7,566 bases of DNA from contig CAMNQO010000081.1 in assembly GCA_946549475.1 (NCBI GenBank), positions 1 through 7,566 of the forward strand, in the 5' to 3' direction. The DNA comes from an uncultured Bacteroidales bacterium. Its GTDB lineage: Bacteria; Bacteroidota; Bacteroidia; Bacteroidales; UBA932. Position 1 is the first letter of the stretch. Each line of letters starts with the position of its first letter. The translations under genes were made by a program, and so were the position numbers. The notes beneath the pieces were generated by a model. That model was not told where the DNA came from. It ran no database searches and worked only from the letters and a program-made list of their open reading frames with translations. Shown here one piece after another: positions 1-5,862 of this stretch.

Positions 1-1
1 A

Positions 2-766
2 CTGGCCGCGCTCAAGGCGGACCTCTTCGTCGTGGTCGCCTTCCGCATGCTGCCGGAAGAGGTCTGGGCCATGCCGCCCCTGGGCACGTTCAACCTCCAT
101 GCGGCCCTGCTGCCGCAGTACCGCGGTGCCGCGCCCATCAACTGGGCCATTATCAATGGTGAAGCCATAACCGGCGTGACGACCTTCAAGATCGACAAGG
201 GGATGGATACCGGCCATATCATGATGCGCGAGAACTGCCGCATCGCCCCCGAAGATACCGCCGGGACCCTGCACGACAAATTGATGGAACTGGGGGCGCA
301 ACTGGTGCTCCAGACGGTGGAGGGGCTGCTGGACGGGCAGATTGAAATGCGTCTGCAAAAAAGTTATATCCAGGGCGCCGAGGTTCTCAAGCCCGCTCCC
401 AAGATTACCGCCGACACCTGCAACATCGACTGGAATCAGCGTGCCGTCCGGCTGTGCAACCTTATCCGCGGCCTGAGTCCCTATCCTGCCGGGTTCACGA
501 CTTTGACGGCCGAAGGAAAGCCGGACCGGGGACTGAAAATCTTTTTTGCCCGGACCTCTCCCGCGAATGCTGCTCCCGCTGCGGGACATCCGGCCGCCGC
601 TCCGGGAACGATCGACAGCGACGGCAGGACTTATCTGCGTGTCGCCTGTGCGGATGGCTGGGTCGATCTGGTCGAAGTCCAACTTTCCGGCAAGGCCCGG
701 ATGGGAGTGGAAGAGTTTTTACGGGGGTTCCGGGACCCGTGCCAATACAAGGCGGTCCGCCTTTGA
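2..766 (+). CDS. fmt: Methionyl-tRNA formyltransferase (3' part, start outside window)
   Basis: This enzyme transfers a formyl group from 10-formyltetrahydrofolate to methionyl-tRNA(fMet) in the cytoplasm, making the initiator tRNA. The reading frame is open from base 2 to the TGA at 764-766, giving 254 residues. The family signature is plain: the FNLH segment followed by LLPQYRGAAPINWAI, then TGVTTFKIDKGMDTG. The catalytic Asn, His and Asp (E. coli N108, H110, D144 region) correspond to the Asn at 92-94, the His at 98-100 and the Asp at 206-208. The C-terminal tRNA-binding domain starts near base 380, with the APKI and IDW motifs and the IRGLSPYPAGF motif at about 463-495. By comparison with E. 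coli about 77 N-terminal residues are missing, so the full protein would be about 330 residues, normal for the family. The GTG at 32 is an internal valine and not a start. The next gene begins 6 bases after the stop, so co-transcription with the M23 pair is likely. Confidence 0.96.
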   Translation: MAALKADLFVVVAFRMLPEEVWAMPPLGTFNLHAALLPQYRGAAPINWAIINGEAITGVTTFKIDKGMDTGHIMMRENCRIAPEDTAGTLHDKLMELGAQLVLQTVEGLLDGQIEMRLQKSYIQGAEVLKPAPKITADTCNIDWNQRAVRLCNLIRGLSPYPAGFTTLTAEGKPDRGLKIFFARTSPANAAPAAGHPAAAPGTIDSDGRTYLRVACADGWVDLVEVQLSGKARMGVEEFLRGFRDPCQYKAVRL

Positions 767-772
767 GCAACG

Positions 773-1813
773 ATGGGCAAGAAAAACAAGGTATATGTGT
801 TCGATCCCGGCACGCTCGACTATCGTGAGCGGGTCGTCACCTGGCCGGAACGCCTCCGCCGGGGCGGCCTGTGGCTGCTGGGCAGTCTCCTTGTTTCCAT
901 CGTCTATTTGTGGCTCTATACGAGCGTGTTCGGGCTGGAACTGCCCAAAACCACCTTGCTCAAGAAGCAAAACGCGGAATGGAACGGAAAGATGGCGATC
1001 ATGGCCTCGCAGATGGAGGACTGCCGCCGCCGTCTGGATGCCCTCAGCCTGCGTGACGACGGCGTGTACCGGACGATTTTCGGCATGACGGAAATCAGCC
1101 GGGATGAACGCTTGTCCGGACTGGGCGGCGTCAACCGCTACCATGACCTGCGGGAGAGCGATCCGGCCGGCCGTCTGTACAACAATCTCATCAAACTCGA
1201 CCTGCTGACCAAGATGGCCTATGTCCAGAGCAAATCCTACGACGAGGTCGACCAGATGGCGCGGCACAGCGGAGACATCGCGGCCTGCGTACCGGCCGTT
1301 CCTCCCTTCTACCCCGGCATCGATTATCATTTGTCCAGTCCCTTCGGCCACCGCGATGACCCTGTGTACCATTACCGGAAAATGCACACCGGACAGGACT
1401 TTGCAATGGCCCCCGGCAATTCGATTTACGCGGTCGGCGACGGTGTGGTCGAGACGGTGCGCCACGATTTGTTCGGCTATGGCAATTCCCTGATCATCAA
1501 CCACGGATTCGGCTACAAAACCCGTTATGCCCATTTGAAGATGATACTTGTCCAGCCCGGTCAGAAAGTGTGCCGGGGAGACTGTATCGCCCAGAGCGGC
1601 AACAGCGGCAAATCGACCGGGCCGCACCTGCATTTTGAAGTGATATACAAAGGAAACTATGTCAATCCGTTCAATTATATGGATTTGCAGATACCTTTGG
1701 ATGAATACGCCCAGATGGTGAAGGCCCGCGAGGAGCAGACGGGGCTGTCTTCCGACCTAGTCCAGCCCGTCCACAAAGACCGCAAGACCATCCGTAACAG
1801 GGGCAAGAAGTAA
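773..1813 (+). CDS. Membrane-anchored M23 metallopeptidase (LytM-type endopeptidase), first of a tandem pair
   Basis: Predicted zinc endopeptidase that cuts peptide cross-links in peptidoglycan from the periplasmic side of the inner membrane. The 346-residue protein has a basic cytoplasmic N-terminus (1-31), one membrane segment (about 32-50), a charged, probably coiled-coil region (about 60-95), a linker, and an M23 domain (about 188-302). The zinc and catalytic residues are intact: H205 and D209 in HTGQD, H254 in YAHL, and H285 and H287 in GPHLHFEV. The sequence around 92-106 (RDDGVYRTIF) resembles a segment conserved between the pair and, from memory, in Bacteroidetes homologues. Two cysteines, C267 and C271, lie in the catalytic domain and are absent from the paralogue; a disulfide is possible. 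A basic tail follows residue 330. The start is the first ATG after fmt, 6 bases past its stop, with no Shine-Dalgarno sequence. The exact bond cleaved cannot be read from the sequence. Confidence 0.93.
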   Translation: MGKKNKVYVFDPGTLDYRERVVTWPERLRRGGLWLLGSLLVSIVYLWLYTSVFGLELPKTTLLKKQNAEWNGKMAIMASQMEDCRRRLDALSLRDDGVYRTIFGMTEISRDERLSGLGGVNRYHDLRESDPAGRLYNNLIKLDLLTKMAYVQSKSYDEVDQMARHSGDIAACVPAVPPFYPGIDYHLSSPFGHRDDPVYHYRKMHTGQDFAMAPGNSIYAVGDGVVETVRHDLFGYGNSLIINHGFGYKTRYAHLKMILVQPGQKVCRGDCIAQSGNSGKSTGPHLHFEVIYKGNYVNPFNYMDLQIPLDEYAQMVKAREEQTGLSSDLVQPVHKDRKTIRNRGKK

Positions 1814-1818
1814 GCGAT

Positions 1819-2775
1819 ATGTTCAGACGCAGGCGCATCTATAAGATTGACGGTGATTTCCGGGTCCGGGAGAAACATTCTACCTGGGCGGATGTCGTCT
1901 CGTACATCCTTTTGTTCCTGGTGGTGACGGTGTCCCTTTCCCTGGTCTATTATGTCATTTTCGCTTCCCTTTTCGATACCGATGTGGAAAAGCGGCTCAA
2001 GACCGAGAACAGGGCCTACGAGAAGACCTACGGCGAGATGGCTGTCCGGATCGGGCGTCTGGAAGATGTCACTTCCGGCCTGGAAGACCGCGACGACCGT
2101 CTGTACGAAAAGATTTTCCACACCAACGCCCCTTTCGACAGCCGGATGGCAAACATTACGCTGTTGGAGTTGGGCGACACGGTCGCGGAGAAGACGCTGG
2201 AAGCCGCCACGGCGGGCCGGATTGCCAGCAACGAGCGCCGTGCCCGGATGATCGAGGCCAGTTTCCGCCGCATCTACGAACTGGCTTCGGACAAGGATTT
2301 TGTCTGTCCGCCGATGCATCTGCCCCTGGAAAATTTCAATTACATCCGTACCGGAGCGGGAATCGGGACGAAGGTCAGTCCTTTTACCCATGTGCCGACC
2401 ACCCATTACGGCCTGGATATGATGGCTTCGTCGGGCGATCCCGTCCGCAGCGTGGCCGACGGCGTGGTCCTGCAGGTGGTCCATTCGCGCAAGTCGCAGG
2501 GCAACCGGGTGGTCATCGGGCACCAGGGAGGCTATCGTACCAGTTATGCCCACCTGTCCGAAATCAAGGTCCGGCAGGGCGCCCGGGTCAAAAAAGGGCA
2601 GGTCATCGCGACCGTCGGCATGTCCGGCAACTCCTTCGCCCCGCATCTGCATTACGAAATCATGCGCGATACCCTGACTTTGGATCCGGTTTCTTTCTTT
2701 TTTGCTGACCTGATGCCCGAAGAATATGCCGACATGGTCATTTTGTCCGCCAGTACCGGGCGCTCAATGGATTAA
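1819..2775 (+). CDS. Membrane-anchored M23 metallopeptidase, second of a tandem pair
   Basis: A second predicted peptidoglycan endopeptidase, 318 residues, with the same layout as its upstream neighbour: basic N-terminus (1-20), membrane segment (about 25-50), charged helical region (about 55-95) and C-terminal M23 domain (about 183-292). Catalytic residues are present: H196 and D200 (HYGLD), H245 (YAHL), H277 and H279 (PHLHYE). It can be lined up with the first peptidase from end to end, including a Y-x-(F/I)-D segment near the N-terminus and RDD-x-(V/L)-Y-x-x-IF near residues 91-100. This points to duplication of the whole gene rather than of the catalytic domain alone. Identity outside the motifs is low, so the duplication is old. 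The start ATG lies 5 bases after the stop of the first peptidase. The two products may work as a pair or at different sites such as side wall and septum; that is inference. Confidence 0.92.
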   Translation: MFRRRRIYKIDGDFRVREKHSTWADVVSYILLFLVVTVSLSLVYYVIFASLFDTDVEKRLKTENRAYEKTYGEMAVRIGRLEDVTSGLEDRDDRLYEKIFHTNAPFDSRMANITLLELGDTVAEKTLEAATAGRIASNERRARMIEASFRRIYELASDKDFVCPPMHLPLENFNYIRTGAGIGTKVSPFTHVPTTHYGLDMMASSGDPVRSVADGVVLQVVHSRKSQGNRVVIGHQGGYRTSYAHLSEIKVRQGARVKKGQVIATVGMSGNSFAPHLHYEIMRDTLTLDPVSFFFADLMPEEYADMVILSASTGRSMD

Positions 2776-2788
2776 ATCATGCAACGAT

Positions 2789-3106
2789 ATGGAAAAACTC
2801 TATTACTCGATCGGTGAGGCGGCCGTAGAATTGGGAGAGAGCGTCACGCTGGTACGCTACTGGACCAATTATTTTCCCCACCTGCTTTCCCCTAAAAGGA
2901 ATGCCCGGGGCAACCGCTACTATACTCCGGAGCAACTGGATATCCTGCGTCAGTTGCATTATCTCATCAAGGACTGCGGAATGACCCTGGACGGTGCCTC
3001 CGCCCGCCTGCAGGCCGACAGAAAAGAAGTCTCCAACAGGACGCAACTGCGCCAGACGCTCGAATCCATCCGGAAAGAGTTGGAAGAAGTGAGAAAATCT
3101 TTGTGA
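2789..3106 (+). CDS. Small MerR-family DNA-binding protein
   Basis: Predicted transcription regulator of 105 residues. It has the MerR winged helix-turn-helix: helices at about 6-26 (YSIGEAAVELGESVTLVRYW) and the wing with arginine/tyrosine residues at about 38-46 (NARGNRYYT), followed by the helix EQLDILRQLHYLI (48-60) and the MTLDGA turn typical of the family. A short charged helix at about 85-103 could be the dimer coil. No separate effector-binding domain follows, and there is no cysteine pattern suited to metal sensing (one Cys, at 63). I chose the ATG at 2789 because the MerR domain begins immediately there; the same frame is open upstream to 2726 but that part lies inside the peptidase gene and looks like a shadow. 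It follows the M23 pair by 13 bases, so it is probably in the same transcript. Its target and signal are unknown. The stop overlaps the -33 box of the next gene's promoter. Confidence 0.88.
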   Translation: MEKLYYSIGEAAVELGESVTLVRYWTNYFPHLLSPKRNARGNRYYTPEQLDILRQLHYLIKDCGMTLDGASARLQADRKEVSNRTQLRQTLESIRKELEEVRKSL

Positions 3107-3130
3107 AGTCCGCGAAAATTCATACCTTTG
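3100..3130 (+). promoter_or_regulatory. Bacteroidetes-type primary sigma promoter upstream of the zinc ribbon gene
   Basis: The -33 box TTTG lies at 3100-3103 and the -7 box TACCTTTG at 3123-3130, separated by 19 bases. Bacteroides housekeeping promoters are described as TTTG, 19-21 bases, TAnnTTTG, so both boxes and the spacing match. Transcription would start a few bases downstream, near 3134-3139, leaving an AT-rich leader of about 20-25 bases before the ATG at 3160. This is the only such pair I found in an intergenic position. The -33 box sits on the last codons of merR, so transcription from upstream would run across it. Confidence 0.72.
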
Positions 3131-3159
3131 TCGTTCTCGAAAAATATAACAAATTCTAT

Positions 3160-3966
3160 ATGGCTAAAAAGACTAAAACAGTGGAAACCCCGATAGACAA
3201 GAGAGAAACCTTTGTCTCGCTCGGGAAGAAATTTGCCGATTCGGCCGATTCCGTCTCCGAAAAACTTGAGATCCTGTATCAATTGCAATTGACAGATACC
3301 GCCATCGACCGGCTGGTGCGGCTGCGCGGAGAGTTGCCCCTTGAAGTGGAGACCTTGGAAAAGGACCTGGAGCAGATCGAAGGCAAGATTGCCAACATCA
3401 ATGCCGCCATCGACGAGCAGACGAATGCGATTGCCCGGGGCAAAGCCTCCATCGTCGAGGGAGAAGCGATGCTGGAGAAATACAAGGCGCAGGAGAACCA
3501 GATTCAGAACAGCCGTGAGTATGATGCCATCAACAAGGAAATCGAGAATCAGGACCTGCTTATCCAGATTGCCCAGAAGCGCATCGATGAGGCCAAGAAT
3601 GCCATCGTTTCCCTGAAAGAGCGTCTGGAGATTGCGACGGAGAAGAAGACCATCATCGAAGAGGATCTGGCCGCCAAGCGGGCCGACCTGGAGACAATCG
3701 TCGAGTCCACTGCGAAGGAAGAAGAGGCACTCATGGCCAAGCGGAAGAGTTGTTCCGCGCAGATTGATGAGCGGACCAAAATCGCTTACGACCGCATCCG
3801 CGAGAGCAACAGCAACCACCTGGCTGTCGTCGGCGTCTATCAAGGCAATGCCTGCGGCGGTTGTATGCACATCATTCCGCCCCAGCGTCTGGTGGAAATC
3901 CAGTCCGGCAACAAGTTGGTCATCTGCGAGTACTGCGGCCGCATCCTGGTCAATAAAGAACAATAA
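3160..3966 (+). CDS. Coiled-coil protein with C-terminal C4 zinc ribbon (CT398/FlgZ-like family)
   Basis: A 268-residue cytoplasmic protein. Residues about 35-200 are rich in Glu, Lys, Gln and Leu in heptad-like order and should form a long antiparallel coiled coil. The segment NSREYDAINKEIE (118-130) matches the motif conserved at the hairpin region in this family. The C-terminus holds a zinc ribbon with C232, C235, C256 and C259 (CGGC and CEYC). Known relatives include Chlamydia CT398 and Helicobacter HP0958, both reported to bind sigma-54; HP0958 also binds flagellin mRNA. Whether this protein binds RNA, a sigma factor or something else is not visible. I chose ATG 3160 over an in-frame GTG at 3103, because that GTG falls in the -33 box and the stretch between contains the -7 box. 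The stop lies 17 bases before dnaB, so the two are probably co-transcribed from the promoter at 3100-3130. Confidence 0.88.
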   Translation: MAKKTKTVETPIDKRETFVSLGKKFADSADSVSEKLEILYQLQLTDTAIDRLVRLRGELPLEVETLEKDLEQIEGKIANINAAIDEQTNAIARGKASIVEGEAMLEKYKAQENQIQNSREYDAINKEIENQDLLIQIAQKRIDEAKNAIVSLKERLEIATEKKTIIEEDLAAKRADLETIVESTAKEEEALMAKRKSCSAQIDERTKIAYDRIRESNSNHLAVVGVYQGNACGGCMHIIPPQRLVEIQSGNKLVICEYCGRILVNKEQ

Positions 3967-3983
3967 CCCAGTAGTCTGTAGTC

Positions 3984-5552
3984 ATGGCAAAAGCGACGTA
4001 TGCCAAGGCGAAACCTCGGCGGGCCGACCTGTCTGCCCAGATAGAGGAAGTCGGGCTCGGGATGGGAAAAGTCCCGCCCCAGGCTCTTGACTTCGAGCGT
4101 TCCGTGCTGGCTTCGTTGCTGCTGGATGCCGAGTGTGTGGAAGATGTCATCACGATGATTCCTGATGAGAGAGCCTTCTACGATGCCCGGCACCGCATTG
4201 TCTATGAGACCATCAAAGGTCTTTTCAATACCCATCACCCGGTCGATCTCAATACGGTCTCCCAGAAACTTTCCAGCCTCAAACTGCGCAAGAAAGAGGA
4301 TGGGAAAGAGATGGAAGTCATCGCTTTGGATGAGGTCGGAGGGTTGGAATGGCTTGCCGGCCTGACCGACAATCTCGCGGCCGGCGCGATGCTGGAATAC
4401 TATTGCAGTATCGTCCAGCAGAAATTCATCCAGCGCGAGTTGATCGGGGCGACCATCAAGATCCTGGGCTCCGCGTATGACGACGCCGTCAACATGGAAG
4501 ACCTCATCGCGATGGCTCAGAGCGAGATTTTCAATGCCATCGACCACAATGTCACCAAAGAGGCGCAGACCATCGCCCAGGTGATACGTGAAGCGATGGA
4601 CGACATCGAAGCCGCCCAGAAGGCAACCGACCGCTATACGGGCGTCCCTTCCGGTTTCCCTTGTCTGGACGAGATTACCCTCGGTTTCCAGGCTTCCGAC
4701 CTGATCATCCTGGCGGCCCGTCCTTCCATGGGTAAGACGGCTTTCGCCCTCAATGTCGCCCGCAACGCCTCCGTGGACCATCATGTCCCCGTCGCCGTGT
4801 TCTCCCTGGAGATGCCTGCCAAGCAGTTGGTCAAGCGTCTGATGACTTCCGAGAGCCATCTGGATGCGATGAAAATCAAGGGCGGTACCAAATTGCAGAT
4901 CGGCGAGTGGGACCAGTTGGAGCAGTCTATCGCTGCGCTCAGCCAGGCGCCGCTGTATATTGATGATACGCCGTCCCTGCCGGTGATGGAGTTTCGCAGC
5001 AAGGTGAAGAAACTGGTCAAGCAGAAGGGGGTCCGCCTGGTGGTGGTCGATTACCTTCAGTTGATGCAGGGACCGCCCGAGTTGCGCGGTTTCCGCGAGC
5101 AGGAAGTAGCGGCGATTTCCCGTACGCTCAAGGCGACGGCCAAGGAGATGGATATTCCCATCATCGCCCTTTCCCAACTCAGCCGCAATGCGGTCCAGCG
5201 TGAAAAGAGCAACAACCGTCCGCAGTTGAGCGACTTGCGCGAGTCCGGCTCCATCGAGCAGGATGCGGATATGGTCCTGTTCATCAACCGGCACAACTAT
5301 CAGGGTCTGGGACCGGATGAAGGGGTGGAGGGAGATACCGACTTGATCATTGCCAAGCACCGCAATGGTGAAATCGGCGATCTCAAACTGATTTTCCATG
5401 CGTCGGAAGCGCGTTTCAGTGATGCCAAGGATGCCCGCTTCATGGTCGAAGCCCATCCCGAAGACAGCATTGAGATGGACTCCTCGATGAACTCCATGCC
5501 GTTGGACGAGGGGGCTGATTATCTGGAAACGGGCGATCCCTCATTTCGCTGA
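3984..5552 (+). CDS. dnaB: Replicative DNA helicase DnaB
   Basis: Hexameric 5'-3' helicase that unwinds DNA at the replication fork and works with DnaG primase. The 522-residue protein starts with a basic tail (1-25), then the N-terminal helical domain (about 31-185; begins PPQALDFERSVLASLLLD), a linker, and the RecA-like ATPase (about 215-485). Walker A is ARPSMGKT (245-252; K251, T252), Walker B ends VVVDYLQL (353-360; D356), the SQLSR motif is at 397-401, and the arginine-finger region is KHRNGEIG (458-465; R460). The segment LSDLRESGSIEQDAD (415-429) is diagnostic for DnaB. Compared with E. coli, a short charged insert sits at about 99-113, before the DEVGG segment. The tail (about 487-522) is acidic. 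There is no intein: the ATPase motifs are uninterrupted. The start ATG has no Shine-Dalgarno sequence. The stop TGA overlaps the next gene's ATG by one base. Confidence 0.97.
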   Translation: MAKATYAKAKPRRADLSAQIEEVGLGMGKVPPQALDFERSVLASLLLDAECVEDVITMIPDERAFYDARHRIVYETIKGLFNTHHPVDLNTVSQKLSSLKLRKKEDGKEMEVIALDEVGGLEWLAGLTDNLAAGAMLEYYCSIVQQKFIQRELIGATIKILGSAYDDAVNMEDLIAMAQSEIFNAIDHNVTKEAQTIAQVIREAMDDIEAAQKATDRYTGVPSGFPCLDEITLGFQASDLIILAARPSMGKTAFALNVARNASVDHHVPVAVFSLEMPAKQLVKRLMTSESHLDAMKIKGGTKLQIGEWDQLEQSIAALSQAPLYIDDTPSLPVMEFRSKVKKLVKQKGVRLVVVDYLQLMQGPPELRGFREQEVAAISRTLKATAKEMDIPIIALSQLSRNAVQREKSNNRPQLSDLRESGSIEQDADMVLFINRHNYQGLGPDEGVEGDTDLIIAKHRNGEIGDLKLIFHASEARFSDAKDARFMVEAHPEDSIEMDSSMNSMPLDEGADYLETGDPSFR

Positions 5553-5554
5553 TG
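5550..5554 (+). other. TGATG stop-start overlap between dnaB and the RseC-like gene
   Basis: The dnaB stop (5550-5552) and the next ATG (5552-5554) share one base. Such overlaps commonly give translational coupling by ribosome re-initiation, so the RseC-like protein is probably made from the dnaB mRNA. The overlap also supports this ATG as the real start: the frame is open upstream only to 5519, with no other ATG or GTG before the stop at 5516-5518. Confidence 0.75.
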
Positions 5555-5851
5555 AAAGAGTCGGAGCATACGGGTTGTTCTGCCTGCCACGCCCAATTCC
5601 TGTGCGGCCGGCATGAAGAGGATGTCCGACAGGCCTGTCAATTGCCCCGCACCCTCGCGCACAAGGCCGTCCGGCTCTCCTATGTTTACCCCCTCTTGCT
5701 CTTTCTGGCCGTCCTGTGCGGCGTGAGCGCGGCATCGCCGGCCGAATGGCTGGCTGCCTTGTGCGCCTTCGCCGTCCTCGGCTTATATTATATGGTATTG
5801 CGCCTGCTGCGTGCGCGGTGGGAAAAAATATTTGTGGATAAACAATCATAA
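5552..5851 (+). CDS. Short RseC-like membrane protein (SoxR-reducing system / Rnf-associated)
   Basis: A 99-residue protein that I assign to the RseC family on three grounds. Residues 9-19 (CSACHAQFLCG) have the same CxxCx5CG spacing as E. coli RseC. Two membrane segments follow (about 43-60 and 65-84) with a short turn between them. The gene lies directly before rnfB, where RseC genes usually sit in Bacteroidetes. In E. coli, RseC acts with the Rsx (Rnf-like) complex to reduce SoxR and also affects sigma-E; its role beside Rnf in Bacteroidetes is not settled. The protein is clearly shorter than usual family members (about 140-160 residues). The N-terminal beta-rich part before the cysteines is missing, and the region between the motif and the first membrane helix is shortened to about 24 residues. 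A fourth cysteine is at position 29. No upstream in-frame extension can restore the missing part. It could be a reduced functional form or a diverged remnant; the intact frame favours function. Confidence 0.72.
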   Translation: MKESEHTGCSACHAQFLCGRHEEDVRQACQLPRTLAHKAVRLSYVYPLLLFLAVLCGVSAASPAEWLAALCAFAVLGLYYMVLRLLRARWEKIFVDKQS

Positions 5852-5862
5852 AGTTCCGTGTT

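Noticed and set aside
546..1088. Forward 180-codon open frame bridging fmt and the first M23 gene
   Set aside because: Arg/Ser/Pro-rich translation with no domain, overlapping two well-supported genes in another frame.
1692..1699. TACCTTTG inside the first M23 gene as a promoter -7 box
   Set aside because: No TTTG is found 19-21 bases upstream and it lies within coding sequence 120 bases before the next gene.
719..2652. Reverse-strand open frames of 304 and 325 codons opposite the M23 genes
   Set aside because: Codon-aligned shadows of the two peptidase genes; no recognisable family motif.
2726..2788. Upstream start for the MerR protein inside the second M23 gene
   Set aside because: The MerR domain begins directly at the ATG at 2789; the extension would overlap the peptidase by 50 bases and looks like out-of-frame sequence.
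3103..3159. Upstream GTG start for the zinc ribbon protein
   Set aside because: It lies in the -33 box, upstream of the expected transcription start, and the added residues do not resemble the family; the ATG at 3160 fits.
2959..3963. 334-codon reverse-strand open frame opposite merR and the zinc ribbon gene
   Set aside because: Codon-aligned shadow of the zinc ribbon gene, and it would cover the forward promoter.
3840..5456. 538-codon reverse-strand open frame opposite dnaB
   Set aside because: It is codon-aligned with dnaB and explained by lack of TTA, CTA and TCA codons there; its translation shows no recognisable domain, while the sense strand is a certain gene.
5541..5554. Inverted repeat around the dnaB stop as a terminator
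   Set aside because: The arms are only about four bases and no T-run follows.
5827..5834. AATATTTG upstream of rnfB as a promoter -7 box
   Set aside because: It lacks the TA at the required position and has no TTTG box at the right distance.
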